From Sphingobium sp. D43FB (GTDB lineage Bacteria; Pseudomonadota; Alphaproteobacteria; Sphingomonadales; Sphingomonadaceae), in the NCBI RefSeq assembly GCF_002312805.1, contig NZ_NMUA01000002.1, positions 186,001 to 250,000 of the forward strand: a stretch of DNA of 64,000 bases. The letters are read 5' to 3'. Below, piece by piece: positions 25,541 through 34,948 of this stretch. Under the pieces are notes generated by a model. That model made no database searches, was not told where the DNA came from, and worked only from the letters and a program-made list of their open reading frames with translations. Both the position numbers and the translations under genes were made by a program. The number at the start of each line of letters is the position of its first letter. Position 1 is the stretch's first letter.

Positions 25541-25804
25541 GTCGCGGATCGAGACAAATTACTGGCGCGGGTGCGCCGGATCGCGGGGCAGGTCGCCGCC
25601 GTCGAGCGTCAACTGACGGGCGAGGCGGGCTGTTCGGAAACATTGCAACTGGTCGCTTCGGTGCGCGGCGCGGTCGGCAGCCTGATGGAGGAACTGATCG
25701 AGCAGCATATGCGCGAACATGTCGCCTGCCCCGGCCTGTCCGACGAGGCCCGCGCGGCGGCCGCCGAAGAGATGCTGGCGCTGATCCGCCGTTACGGGAA
25801 ATGA
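25532..25804 (+). CDS. dmeR: CsoR/RcnR-family metal-responsive repressor
   Basis: The 90-aa all-helical repressor releases DNA on metal binding. Ligand positions match the RcnR/DmeR nickel-cobalt set: H2, C34, H59 and H63; FrmR-type sensors lack the last His and CsoR differs at the first. RIAGQVAAVERQL and VRGAVGSLMEEL are the family's core helices. It overlaps dmeF by 4 nt (ATGA), supporting a metal-efflux role. Assignment of Ni/Co over formaldehyde rests on the ligands and on the neighbour. Confidence 0.85.
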   Translation: MHIVADRDKLLARVRRIAGQVAAVERQLTGEAGCSETLQLVASVRGAVGSLMEELIEQHMREHVACPGLSDEARAAAAEEMLALIRRYGK

Positions 25805-26787
25805 CGATGCACGACGATCACTCTCACGGCACCGGGCACGGCCACGCCCATCACGACCACGCGCCATCGCCCGCCAGCATGGATGGCGAGGAAAGCCATT
25901 ATTTCGACCATATCTATCTGTCGGACGGGCATGATAAAAATGCCCGGCGGACGCTGTGGGTCGTCTGGCTGACCGCCGCGACCATGGTGGTGGAGATCGT
26001 CGCGGGCTGGATGACCGGTTCGATGGCGCTGCTGGCCGATGGTTTTCACATGGCGACCCATGCGGGCGCGCTCGCCGTGGCGGCGGCGGCTTATGGCTAT
26101 GCCAGGCGGCATGCGCGCAATCCGCGCTTCACCTTCGGCACCGGCAAGGTCGGCGACCTGTCGGGCTTTGCGTCGGCGCTGCTGCTCGGCTTCATGGCGC
26201 TGTTCATCGCGATCGAATCGGGGATGCGCTTCCTGGAACCGGTGCAGGTCGCCTTCGGTGAAGCGACGCTGGTGGCGATCGTCGGCCTCATCATCAACAT
26301 CATCAGCGCGTTTTTGCTGGGCCATGACCATAGCCATGATCATGGACACGGACATGATCATGATGACGGGCACCAGCATGGCCATGCCGACAACAACCTG
26401 CGCGCCGCCTATGTCCATGTGCTGACCGACGCGCTGACATCGGTGCTGGCGATCGCGGCGCTGCTCGCCGGGCGCTATCTCGGCTGGTGGTGGCTGGACC
26501 CTGCGGTCGGCATATTGGGATCGATCGTCATCGCGCGCTGGGCCTGGGGCCTGATGAAGGACACCGCCGCCATCCTGCTCGACACCGCCGAACCCGCGCT
26601 GACGGCCAAGGTCCGCGCGCTGGCGGAAGCCGAAGGCGCCACCATCCGCGACCTCCACGTCTGGCGCATCGGCCCCCACGCCCACGCCGTCATCCTCAGC
26701 CTGGCACCGGGCGCGAATGGTGCCGCCGTCCGCGCGCGCCTGCACGCGCTCCCCCGCATGGCGCATGTAACGGTGGAATGCGGGTAG
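25801..26787 (+). CDS. dmeF: cation diffusion facilitator, Ni/Co exporter type
   Basis: The 328-aa CDF transporter exports divalent metals by proton antiport. A His-rich N-terminus (about residues 4-21) and a second His-rich loop between TM4 and TM5 (GHDHSHDHGHGHDHDDGHQH) are metal-handling. TM2 holds the ALLADGFHMATHAGA site and TM5 the HVLTDALTS site of the DmeF branch. The C-terminal cytoplasmic domain ends VTVECG. The ATGA overlap with dmeR makes a two-gene efflux operon. Confidence 0.92.
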   Translation: MTMHDDHSHGTGHGHAHHDHAPSPASMDGEESHYFDHIYLSDGHDKNARRTLWVVWLTAATMVVEIVAGWMTGSMALLADGFHMATHAGALAVAAAAYGYARRHARNPRFTFGTGKVGDLSGFASALLLGFMALFIAIESGMRFLEPVQVAFGEATLVAIVGLIINIISAFLLGHDHSHDHGHGHDHDDGHQHGHADNNLRAAYVHVLTDALTSVLAIAALLAGRYLGWWWLDPAVGILGSIVIARWAWGLMKDTAAILLDTAEPALTAKVRALAEAEGATIRDLHVWRIGPHAHAVILSLAPGANGAAVRARLHALPRMAHVTVECG

Positions 26788-26800
26788 GCCTCAGCCCCCC

Positions 26801-26853
26801 CTTCTCCCCGGCGGGGAGAAGGATAGGAAGCCTTGGTGCCAAAGGCACCTAGG
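26801..26853. terminator. two hairpins between convergent dmeF and DUF442 genes
   Basis: CTTCTCCCC-GGC-GGGGAGAAG (26801-26821) is a REP-like palindrome; CCTTGGTGCC-AAA-GGCACCTAGG (26831-26853) is a second stem. No T-tract follows. They separate two converging transcripts and may act bidirectionally. Confidence 0.6.
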
Positions 26854-26918
26854 CGCAGTTGGAAGAGGGGGCTCGACGCTGATGTAGCGCGCTATCGAGA
26901 GGCCTCACCCGACCCCTC

Positions 26919-27350
26919 TCACTGCCCCTTCACCGCATCCATGATCTGCCGCACCGGCGCGATGTCATAGCCGGCCGCTGCCGCCTGCGCCGCCAGCACG
27001 TCGCCATCATCGCCCGCGCGCGCGCGGGTCAGTGCCCATAGCAAGGTGCTGCGCGTGCCCGACCGGCAATAAGCAAGCATCTTGCCGCCTGCCTCCGTCT
27101 GTTCCAGCGCGCTTGCCATCTCGTCCAACTGCCAGGGCGCGAAACCGCCATGCGCCACCGGCACCGCGACATAGGCGATGCCCGCCGCCTTGGCAGCGGC
27201 TTCGATCGCCGCGCCGTTGACCTGTCCCGGTTCCTCGTCATCGGGGCGGTTGTTGACGATGATCGTCACGCCCTGCGCCTTGGCGTCGGCCACCTGATCC
27301 AGCGTGATCTGCGGCGAGACAAGGATGCGGTCGGTCAATTTGCGGAACAT
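26919..27350 (-). CDS. TIGR01244/DUF442 phosphatase-like sulfur-transfer protein
   Basis: The 143-aa protein has the dual-specificity-phosphatase-like fold of DUF442: NNRPDDEEPGQ near residue 33 and the P-loop CRSGTRS near residue 96 (C-x5-R). The family includes the N-terminal module of Blh, involved in sulfide oxidation and biofilm control. It stands alone here: no persulfide dioxygenase lies beside it. The catalytic Cys and Arg are intact. Confidence 0.88.
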   Translation of the reverse strand: MFRKLTDRILVSPQITLDQVADAKAQGVTIIVNNRPDDEEPGQVNGAAIEAAAKAAGIAYVAVPVAHGGFAPWQLDEMASALEQTEAGGKMLAYCRSGTRSTLLWALTRARAGDDGDVLAAQAAAAGYDIAPVRQIMDAVKGQ

Positions 27351-27677
27351 GGGGCTTCTCCTTTGGCACAGGCCATGCGCCGGTCAGGATCAGGATTCAA
27401 GAGCGGCCTCTTCCTCCCGTCGTTGCGCAAAGCCCTTCCAATGTAGGATTTCCAATGATCTACACTGTCGGATGAAACGCGCTCGCACCCCACCCTGCCC
27501 TGCATCCCGGATCGACCGTCGCGTGCCTGCCGCGTCACAGGCGCGTCACTGTCGCGCCGGTGTCGCGTTACCGGGTCTTCGGACGCAATTTACCGGTACT
27601 TTTCGGTCGCAATCGGCCCGAATATGCGCCCACGACATCGTGAATTTCGATGTGACGCGGACCTGTGACCCTTGGCG
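27351..27677. other. 327-bp gene-free stretch between recQ end and DUF442
   Basis: No credible coding frame, tRNA or T-tailed hairpin is visible. It likely carries the promoter of the DUF442 gene (minus strand) and the 3' end of recQ. Open frames here on the plus strand continue as shadows of recQ. Confidence 0.5.
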
Positions 27678-29450
27678 CTACAGAAACGGCCGAATCGCCG
27701 CCAGAAAGGCGTCGCCCCAGGCGTCCAGCTTCTTCTGCCCCACGCCGCTGATCGTGCCCAGATCGCGGATCGAGGACGGCCGCTGTTCGGCCATTTCGCG
27801 CAGCGTCGAATCATGAAAGATCACATAGGGCGGCACGCCCGCCTCCTGCGCCAGTTCCCGGCGGCAGGCGCGCAGCGCGTCGAACAGCGGATCGCCGACC
27901 GGGTTCGCGTCGGCCCCGTTGCGGGCATTGCGGGACCGCCGCTCGCGCTTGGGCGGCACCAGGATGCGGACTTCTTCCTCGCCGCGCAGGATGGGCCGCG
28001 CATTGGGGCCAAGCATCAGCCCGCCATGCTCGGTGGTTTCCAGCGCATCGCGCACCAGCAGCGCGCGCGATACGGGACGCAGCAGCACGATCTCGTCCCC
28101 CGACACGATGCCATGCACCGAAATCTTGTCATGGCCGCGCTCGCGTACCTTGTCGTTGGGCGCCCCGGTCAGCACCGCTTCGATATGGCCGGACCCGAAA
28201 CTCTGGCCGGTGCGATAGACGGCGGACAGATATTTGCGCGCCGTCTCGGTCGCGTCGATGCTGGCGGGCGGCGAGAGGCAATTGTCGCAATTGCCGCACA
28301 TGGCAGGCGGATCTTCGCCAAAATGGCGCAGCAATATGGCGCGGCGGCAAGTCGCGGTCTCGACCAGCGCGCCCAGCGCCGCGATCCGCGTGCGCTCGCC
28401 CTGCTGGCGGCTCTGTTCCAGTTCCATGATTCGCTGGCGGGCACGGGCGAAATCCTCCGCGCCCCAGAAAAGATGCGCGACCGCCGGCTCGCCGTCGCGG
28501 CCCGCGCGGCCCGATTCCTGATAATAGCCCTCGATCGACTTGGGCAGGCCTGCATGCGCGACGAAGCGCACATCGGGCTTGTCGATCCCCATGCCGAAGG
28601 CGACGGTGGCGACCATCACCATATCCTCGCTGGCGATGAAGGCGGACTGGTTGGCGGCGCGGACCTTGGGGTCGAGCCCGGCATGATACGCGCGCACGGC
28701 GCGACCGCCCCGCCCCAGCGTTTCAGCGAGCTTCTCGGTCGCGGCGCGGGTCTGGGCATAGACGATGCCGGGGCCGGGATTGGCGGCGACCAGATCGGCC
28801 AGCTGCCGCGTCAGGCCATCACGCGGATGGACGGCATAGCGGATATTGGGCCGGTCGAAGCCCGAAATGATGAGGCCATCGTCGGGAATGCCGAGCTGGA
28901 CGAGAATATCCTTGCGCGTATGCGCGTCGGCCGTGGCGGTCAGTGCCAGCCGGGGGACATCGGGAAATTCGTCGAGCAGCGGGCGCAGCAGGCGATAGTC
29001 GGGGCGGAAATCATGGCCCCATTCGGACACGCAATGCGCTTCGTCGATGGCGAACAGCGCGACCCTGGCCGATCGCAGCAGATTGCGGAACCCCTCCTGG
29101 CTGGCGCGTTCGGGGGCGACATAGAGCAGGTCGAGATCGCCATTGCGCAACCGGTCCTGCGTCTCGCGCCAGTCGGCATCGACGCTGGTCAGGCTGGCGG
29201 CGCGAATGCCGACGGCCGTGGCGGCGCGCAACTGGTCGTGCATCAGCGCGATCAGTGGCGAGACGACGACGCAGCAGCCGTCGAGCGCGACCGAGGGCAA
29301 TTGGTAGCAGAGCGACTTGCCCGCCCCGGTCGGCATGATCGCCAGCGTCGGCTGGCCCGCCATGACGCGCGCGACCACCTGTTCCTGCACCCCGCGAAAG
29401 CGGGTGAAGCCGAATATGTCGTGAAGGAGCGTGGGAATGTCGGGCCGCAT
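27678..29450 (-). CDS. recQ: ATP-dependent DNA helicase RecQ
   Basis: This is a 3'-5' helicase of recombination and replication repair. In order: motif 0 FGFTRFRGVQEQVV, Walker A MPTGAGKSLCYQ (about residues 39-50), DEAH box IDEAHCVSEWGHDFRPDY, motif VI YYQESGRAGRDG, the zinc site CGNCDNC in the RQC region, and a C-terminal HRDC domain. Length 590 aa is standard. It follows the 106-aa membrane protein by 48 bp. Confidence 0.97.
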   Translation of the reverse strand: MRPDIPTLLHDIFGFTRFRGVQEQVVARVMAGQPTLAIMPTGAGKSLCYQLPSVALDGCCVVVSPLIALMHDQLRAATAVGIRAASLTSVDADWRETQDRLRNGDLDLLYVAPERASQEGFRNLLRSARVALFAIDEAHCVSEWGHDFRPDYRLLRPLLDEFPDVPRLALTATADAHTRKDILVQLGIPDDGLIISGFDRPNIRYAVHPRDGLTRQLADLVAANPGPGIVYAQTRAATEKLAETLGRGGRAVRAYHAGLDPKVRAANQSAFIASEDMVMVATVAFGMGIDKPDVRFVAHAGLPKSIEGYYQESGRAGRDGEPAVAHLFWGAEDFARARQRIMELEQSRQQGERTRIAALGALVETATCRRAILLRHFGEDPPAMCGNCDNCLSPPASIDATETARKYLSAVYRTGQSFGSGHIEAVLTGAPNDKVRERGHDKISVHGIVSGDEIVLLRPVSRALLVRDALETTEHGGLMLGPNARPILRGEEEVRILVPPKRERRSRNARNGADANPVGDPLFDALRACRRELAQEAGVPPYVIFHDSTLREMAEQRPSSIRDLGTISGVGQKKLDAWGDAFLAAIRPFL

Positions 29451-29498
29451 GACGCGGCCTTAGCGGGGGAAAGCGCGGGGGGCCAGCCTTGCCGCCGC

Positions 29499-29819
29499 TT
29501 AAGAGGTTGGATCGAGCAGGCAGCCCCAGCCGGGTCGATAACGGGCGGTGCGCGTGGCGATCAAGGGCACGCGGGCCACCACGGCCCTGTCTTCGGGCCG
29601 GTCGGTCAGCGTGACGAGCGCCATGCCCGGCTCCTTGTCTTCCTCGCAACTGCCCATCGCCCGCCCTTCGACATAGCGGCACGAACAAGCGAGGCGCGCG
29701 CCATAGGCGGTGCCCAGTTCTGCCTGACCGCGCAAACCGCTCCAATGCCAGCCAAGCACGGCGAGCAGCGACAGGATAAGCACAAGGGCAAGATAAATGA
29801 TCGTCCGGCGGCCCGGCAT
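29499..29819 (-). CDS. small membrane-anchored cysteine-containing protein
   Basis: The 106-aa protein has an N-terminal membrane segment (TIIYLALVLILSLLAVLGW) and a periplasmic part with four cysteines (two in ACSCRY, one in GSCEED, one in GWGCLL), compatible with two disulfides. I recognise no family. It is divergent from the serine hydrolase by 38 bp and codirectional with recQ. The serine hydrolase is also exported, so a periplasmic partnership is possible but unproven. Confidence 0.65.
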   Translation of the reverse strand: MPGRRTIIYLALVLILSLLAVLGWHWSGLRGQAELGTAYGARLACSCRYVEGRAMGSCEEDKEPGMALVTLTDRPEDRAVVARVPLIATRTARYRPGWGCLLDPTS

Positions 29820-29857
29820 ATTCCCGACTCGGTTGGGGATGGCTAAGGGCGCGGCTT

Positions 29858-30982
29858 ATGAAGATCGAATGGAACAGCGTAAAGCGGCTTGGCCTTGGCG
29901 CCGCCCTGGTGGCCCTCGTCGGCGCGGGCGGGCTATGGAGCGTGCGCGCGGCCGATCCGCAGCCGCTCTACCATGTGGCGCGCGACGCGACAGTGGGCGA
30001 GGCTGCGCTGCGCGCCGCGATCGACCCCTTGTTCGACGATGCGGCGATGGGCGACACCCGCGCGCTGCTGGTGATGCGCGACGGCGAAATCGTCGCGGAA
30101 CGCTATGCGCCGGGTTTCGGGCCGGACACGAAACTCCTGTCCTGGTCGATCGCCAAGAGCGTGACGGCGGTGCTGGTCGGGCTGATGGTGGCGGACGGGC
30201 GGCTGGCGATCGACGCGCCGGTGCCGGTGGCAGCGTGGAGCCAGCCGGGCGACCCGCGCGGCAAGATCACGCTGCGCCAATTGCTCCAGATGACGAGCGG
30301 TCTCGATCATGTCGAGGATGGCGAACCGATCCAGAGCGGCGACACGGTGCGGATGCTGTTCACCGACGGCGCACAGGATATGCGCGCCTATGCCGAGGCC
30401 AAACCGCTGGGTCAGGCGCCGGGCGCCCACTTCGCCTATTCGACCGGCAGCAGCATCATCCTGTCCGACCTGATGACGCGGATGCTGACCAACAGCAGCG
30501 ATCCCGACGTGCGGCGCCGGGCGATGGCGATGTTCATCGACGGGCGATTGAAGGCTCCGGGCAAGCTGCCCAGCCTGACGCCCGAATATGACGCGGCGGG
30601 CACGATGATCGGCGGCAGCATGATGCATATGACCGCGCGCGACTATGGCCGCTTTGGCGAATTGCTGCGGCGGCAGGGGCGCGGCCCTACCGGGCATCAG
30701 ATATTGCCGGAAAAATGGGTCGACTTCATGCGCACGCCATCGAAGCGCAACCCGGCCTATGGCGCGCATCTCTGGCTCAACCGCGAAGGCAGCGAAAGCG
30801 CGCTGATGCCGGGCCTGGCCCCCACCAGCCTGTTCGGCTGTGTGGGGCATAATGGCCAATATATTCTCGTGTCGCCCAGCCAGCGCCTGACCGTGGTACG
30901 GATCGGCATGTCACCACACAAGGAACAGCGGGCCGCGGTGAAGGCGGCACTGGCACGCGTGATCGGGCTGTTTCCAGGCTAG
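29858..30982 (+). CDS. exported serine hydrolase, class C beta-lactamase / NylB type
   Basis: The 374-aa protein has an N-terminal membrane anchor or signal (GAALVALVGAGGLWSVRA) and the penicillin-binding-like fold. Catalytic motifs are SIAK in LSWSIAKSVTAVLVG (nucleophile Ser and Lys), the Tyr in AYSTGSS and HNG in CVGHNGQYIL replacing KTG. This pattern fits esterase/amide hydrolases such as 6-aminohexanoate-dimer hydrolase more than true beta-lactamases. Its TAG stop shares the CTAG tetranucleotide with the convergent PhzF gene. Confidence 0.88.
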   Translation: MKIEWNSVKRLGLGAALVALVGAGGLWSVRAADPQPLYHVARDATVGEAALRAAIDPLFDDAAMGDTRALLVMRDGEIVAERYAPGFGPDTKLLSWSIAKSVTAVLVGLMVADGRLAIDAPVPVAAWSQPGDPRGKITLRQLLQMTSGLDHVEDGEPIQSGDTVRMLFTDGAQDMRAYAEAKPLGQAPGAHFAYSTGSSIILSDLMTRMLTNSSDPDVRRRAMAMFIDGRLKAPGKLPSLTPEYDAAGTMIGGSMMHMTARDYGRFGELLRRQGRGPTGHQILPEKWVDFMRTPSKRNPAYGAHLWLNREGSESALMPGLAPTSLFGCVGHNGQYILVSPSQRLTVVRIGMSPHKEQRAAVKAALARVIGLFPG

Positions 30983-31767
30983 AGGTGGAAGCGGCCCTCG
31001 ATCACCGTGCGGCACTGGCCGGTCAGGATCACCCGGTCGCCATCGAGGGTGCAACCAAGCCGACCGCCGCGCCCCGACGCCTGAAACGCGCTGAGCGTCG
31101 TCTTGTTGAGGCGCTTGGCCCAGAAGGGGGTGAGCAGGCCATGGGCGGACCCCGTGACCGGATCTTCATCCACGCCGCCGCCCGGCACGAAGACGCGACT
31201 GACGATATCGCTATCCTCACCCGGCGCGGTGGCGATGAGCATGACGTCGCCCTGCGCCTTCAACGCCGCGAAGTCGGGCGCGAGCGCGCGCACCGCAGCG
31301 GCATCGGGGAAGAGGAACAGGCTGTAGCCACCATCCCGCCAATGCGACTCGACTGGAGTGCCCCCCAGCCCTGCCGCCAGTTCCGGCAAAGCACGGGGCG
31401 CCATATCCCAGGCCGGAAGCGACAGCGCATAGCCCTCGCCAGCGCGCGATACGGTCAATATGCCCGCATGGCGCGTGCGAAAGCGCACCACATCCCCCTG
31501 CCCCATCAGCACATGGCCGCTGGCGAGCGTCGCATGGCCGCACAATTTGACTTCAACGGTGGGCGTGAACCAGCGCAGCACATGGTCCGCCTCCGGGTCG
31601 TCAGGCGTCGCCAGCGTGAAGGCGGTCTCCGACAGGTTATTCTCCGCCGCAATGGCCTGCAGCGTGGCATCGTCGAGCCAGGCATCGAGTGGCATCACGG
31701 CGGCCGGATTGCCGGTGAAAGGGGCATCGGCGAAAGCATCGACCTGGGTGAAGGGCAGGCTGGTCAT
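30979..31767 (-). CDS. PhzF family isomerase/epimerase
   Basis: The 262-aa protein shows the PhzF start QVDAFADAPFTGNPAAV, the catalytic glutamate in NNLSETAF, and the second-half repeat GGGVDEDPVTGSAHG. PhzF enzymes isomerise trans-2,3-dihydro-3-hydroxyanthranilate in phenazine synthesis, but isolated copies such as this one have unknown substrates; no other phz gene is present. The longer N-terminal extension was rejected in favour of MTSLPFTQ. Confidence 0.92.
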   Translation of the reverse strand: MTSLPFTQVDAFADAPFTGNPAAVMPLDAWLDDATLQAIAAENNLSETAFTLATPDDPEADHVLRWFTPTVEVKLCGHATLASGHVLMGQGDVVRFRTRHAGILTVSRAGEGYALSLPAWDMAPRALPELAAGLGGTPVESHWRDGGYSLFLFPDAAAVRALAPDFAALKAQGDVMLIATAPGEDSDIVSRVFVPGGGVDEDPVTGSAHGLLTPFWAKRLNKTTLSAFQASGRGGRLGCTLDGDRVILTGQCRTVIEGRFHL

Positions 31768-31845
31768 GGAACGGTTCCTTGTCGTTTGATCCGGTCTGGC
31801 GGAGGCATGGCCCTGCGAACAGAGCCAGCCCAACCGGATTGGCGC

Positions 31846-33627
31846 TTAACCCAGCAACACCAGCGCGCTGCACACCGCGATGCCGACCACGATGTTGATC
31901 GGCACGCCGATCCGCACGAAATCGGCAAAGCGATAATCGCCCGCGGCATAGACCAGCGCATTGGTCTGATAGCCGATCGGCGTCGCGAAACAGGCCGATG
32001 CGCCGATCATCAGCGCGATGATGAGGGGACGGGGATCGACCCCCAATTGCTGCGCGATCGCGATGATGATGGGCGTCAACAGGGCCGCCACCGCATTGTT
32101 GCTGAGCAGTTCAGAGAGGATCAGGGCGAAGAAATAGATGAGGAAAACCAGCGACCAGGCCGGTGCATTTTGCAGCAGCGGGGTGATCCAGCCGACCATC
32201 AAGGCGACGCTGCCCGCCTGTTCGAGCGCCAGCCCGACCGCCAGCATCGCGAAGATCAGGATCAGCACGTCACCGTCGATCGCGCCCCAGGCCTCTTCCG
32301 GGTCGATGCAACGGCTGAGCAGGATGACACCGACCGCGATGACGGCAGCCAGGCCGATGCCGATGACATCGAGCGCCGAGAGCAGCACCACGCCCGCCAT
32401 CGCAACTATGGCGATCCACGCCTTCTTGCGGCGGAAGGCGCGCACCCGGCTGACATCGACGCCGATCAGATGCGGATTGTCGCGCAACGACCGCATCGCA
32501 TCGTCGCTGCCTGCAATCAGCAACCGGTCGGCACCGCGCACCCGCGTATTGGACAGATCGGGTCCGGACAAATGGCGCGCGCGATGAATGCCGATAATCC
32601 GCACGCGCAGCGCATGGAGGAAGGGAATATCCGCCAGCCGCTCGCCAATGGAAGGATGGCTGGGCGCTACCATTGCCTCCACGACCGTCCCGTCCTGCCC
32701 CGACGTACGCGAGTCGGCGGCGATGCCGAGGTCGAAGTCCCCCGCCTCCCGCAATGTCATAATCGCCGCGCCATCGGCACGGACGATCAGCCGGTCGCCG
32801 CTATGCAGTTCTTCTTCCATCAGCTCGCGGCGACGAATGTCACCGCCGCGCTTGATGCCGAGCAGCTTGACCGACCGCCCGAACATGCCGAGCGTGCTGA
32901 CGTCCCGGCCAACCAGATCGCTATCCTGCGGCACCACCAATTCGGTCAGATAATCCTGCACATTGCCGCCATTTTCTCCGGCAATGGTAGGCGGGTCGCT
33001 TGGCAGCAGGAAGGACAGCAGCAGCAGCGCGCCGACGCCCGCCACTGTCCCAGCCAGGCCGTAAAGGGTTATGTCGAAAATGCCGAAGGGGGCCATGCCC
33101 TGATCCGCGGCAATGCCCGCGACGATCAGATTGGTCGACGTGCCGACGAGCGTCAGGCAGCCGCCCAGCACCGCGACGGTGTTCATCGGGATCAGTAGCT
33201 TCTTGACAGGGTAACCGGTCGCCTGCGCCAATTTGAACATGATGGGGATCAGGATCACGACCACCGGCGTATTGTTGAGGAAAGCCGACAGGATGATCGT
33301 GCCGATCGCGACTTCGGCGAGGGCGAGCCGGGGACGCTTTTCCGCGCGGGTCATGATGAGGTCGGCAACGCGGCTGATGACACCGGTGCGAATCAACGCG
33401 CCCGACAGGATGAACATCGCCCCGACGGTCAGCGGCGCACTGTTGGAAAAGACGGAAAACATCGCCTTTTCATCCAGCATGCCGAGCAGCGCAAAAACAC
33501 AGGCCCCCACCACTGCGATCACCGTGGGCGAATAGCGTTCGCGCACGAAAGCGATGAACATGGCGGCCAGAACCGCCAGCCCGATTTCGGCCCGATACAC
33601 GCCCAGCAGCGCGGTGATGAAATGCAT
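31846..33627 (-). CDS. SLC13/DASS-type permease with two TrkA-C domains
   Basis: The 593-aa membrane protein has about 11-12 TM helices in two halves separated by two cytoplasmic RCK_C/TrkA_C domains (about residues 200-370: LVVPQDSDLVGRDVS and LHALRVRIIGIHRA). SLC13-like landmarks are AFLNNTPVVVILIP and the second ELLSNNAVAALLTPI, the SNT/NTP clamshell motifs. Members transport sulfate, di-/tricarboxylates or other anions; this subgroup with TrkA_C is often called a potential sulfate/citrate permease. The start was set at MHFITALLG. Confidence 0.88.
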   Translation of the reverse strand: MHFITALLGVYRAEIGLAVLAAMFIAFVRERYSPTVIAVVGACVFALLGMLDEKAMFSVFSNSAPLTVGAMFILSGALIRTGVISRVADLIMTRAEKRPRLALAEVAIGTIILSAFLNNTPVVVILIPIMFKLAQATGYPVKKLLIPMNTVAVLGGCLTLVGTSTNLIVAGIAADQGMAPFGIFDITLYGLAGTVAGVGALLLLSFLLPSDPPTIAGENGGNVQDYLTELVVPQDSDLVGRDVSTLGMFGRSVKLLGIKRGGDIRRRELMEEELHSGDRLIVRADGAAIMTLREAGDFDLGIAADSRTSGQDGTVVEAMVAPSHPSIGERLADIPFLHALRVRIIGIHRARHLSGPDLSNTRVRGADRLLIAGSDDAMRSLRDNPHLIGVDVSRVRAFRRKKAWIAIVAMAGVVLLSALDVIGIGLAAVIAVGVILLSRCIDPEEAWGAIDGDVLILIFAMLAVGLALEQAGSVALMVGWITPLLQNAPAWSLVFLIYFFALILSELLSNNAVAALLTPIIIAIAQQLGVDPRPLIIALMIGASACFATPIGYQTNALVYAAGDYRFADFVRIGVPINIVVGIAVCSALVLLG

Positions 33628-33687
33628 GGTGCCCCTTGTCCCCAACAAGATTGGCGCTGGCCGCTGATCTTGCCGGGCTGAAACGAA

Positions 33688-33719
33688 ATGGGCCAGCCAT
33701 GGTTGCATGGCTGGCCCGT
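33688..33719. terminator. 14-bp stem-loop upstream of the SLC13 gene
   Basis: GGGCCAGCCATG-GTTG-CATGGCTGGCCC is a perfect 12-bp inverted repeat with two more pairs outside. It lies between aroC (33878) and the permease (33627), both minus strand. No T-run follows, so it could terminate the aroC transcript or be an operator for the permease. Confidence 0.5.
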
Positions 33720-33877
33720 GTCGCGGCGGTCAGGGGACGTTTTGACCGTCAATCCGCGCAATGCGTGGTGACGCTCCCCAGGCTTACGCTCTGCCGCTTG
33801 CCCGTCGAACGGGCGATGACGTCATTCTATCGTAACAAAAGTGAGTCGTCTCGCTTTTTTACGATCGGTTCGGCGCG

Positions 33878-34948
33878 TCATTCCCCGCATTGAGCGCGGT
33901 GAAGCAATTTCTGGTCGGCCAGCACCAGCGCCATCATCGCTTCGACCACCGGCACACCGCGGATGCCGACACAGGGATCGTGGCGGCCCTTGGTTATGAT
34001 GTCGGATGCTGTGCCGTCGCGCGTCACGGTCTCGACCGGGATCAGGATCGAACTGGTGGGCTTGAAGGCGACGCGCAGCTTGATCGGCTGGCCCGTCGCG
34101 ATGCCCCCCGCAATGCCGCCTGCATGATTGGCAAGGAAGGTCGGTCCATCGGGACCGGGACGCATCGGGTCGGCATTCTGTTCGCCGCGCAGGCTGGCAG
34201 CGGCAAAGCCATCGCCAATCTCCACGCCCTTGACCGCGTTGATGCTCATCATCGCGGCGGCCAGTTCGCTGTCGAGCTTGGCATAGAGCGGCGCCCCCCA
34301 GCCGGCCGGAACGCCACTGGCGACGCATTCTACGATCGCGCCGAGCGAGGAGCCATCGCGTCGAGCATCGTCCACCAGTTTTTCCCAGCGCATGGCCGCT
34401 TCCGGGTCAGGGCAGAAGAAAGGATTCTGCCCGATCTGCGCCGCGTCGAAATTGTCATATTCGATCGCGTCGCCGCCGATCGCGCTGACATAGGCGAAGA
34501 TGTCGACATCAGGGATGACGGCACGCGCAACCGCGCCCGCCGCCACGCGCGACGCCGTCTCGCGCGCAGACGAACGTCCGCCGCCGCGATAGTCGCGAAA
34601 GCCATATTTGGCGTCATAGGCATAGTCGGCATGACCGGGGCGATAGGCCTTGGCGACGTCGGAATAATCCTTGGATCGCTGATCGGTATTCTCGATCATC
34701 AGGCTGATCGGCGTGCCGGTCGTTCGCCCTTCGAACACCCCCGACAGAATGCGAACCTCATCCGCCTCGCGACGCTGGGTAGTGAATTTGGACGTGCCGG
34801 GCTTGCGCAGGTCGAGCCAGGGCTGGATGTCCGCTTCGCTGAGCGGCAGGCCGGGCGGGCAGCCGTCCACGACCGCGCCGATCGCCGGACCATGGCTCTC
34901 GCCCCAGGTGGTAAAGCGGAACATGCGACCGAATGTGTTGACGCTCAT
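33878..34948 (-). CDS. aroC: chorismate synthase
   Basis: AroC converts EPSP to chorismate with reduced FMN, ending the shikimate pathway. The 356-aa chain shows [13 protein letters not shown] at the start, [20 protein letters not shown] with the central conserved basic residues, and [12 protein letters not shown]. Its ATG overlaps the fabI stop (ATGA), so translation follows fabI. Confidence 0.97.
   Translation of the reverse strand: MSVNTFGRMFRFTTWGESHGPAIGAVVDGCPPGLPLSEADIQPWLDLRKPGTSKFTTQRREADEVRILSGVFEGRTTGTPISLMIENTDQRSKDYSDVAKAYRPGHADYAYDAKYGFRDYRGGGRSSARETASRVAAGAVARAVIPDVDIFAYVSAIGGDAIEYDNFDAAQIGQNPFFCPDPEAAMRWEKLVDDARRDGSSLGAIVECVASGVPAGWGAPLYAKLDSELAAAMMSINAVKGVEIGDGFAAASLRGEQNADPMRPGPDGPTFLANHAGGIAGGIATGQPIKLRVAFKPTSSILIPVETVTRDGTASDIITKGRHDPCVGIRGVPVVEAMMALVLADQKLLHRAQCGE

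Noticed and set aside
27672-29846. 724-codon plus-strand frame
   Set aside because: Antisense shadow of recQ; no domain is visible.
29858-30982. True class C beta-lactamase (resistance gene)
   Set aside because: HNG replaces KTG and the Tyr motif is YST, pointing to an esterase/amide hydrolase.
30985-33198. 737-codon plus-strand frame
   Set aside because: Antisense to PhzF and the SLC13 permease; Arg/His/Gln-rich as expected for a shadow.
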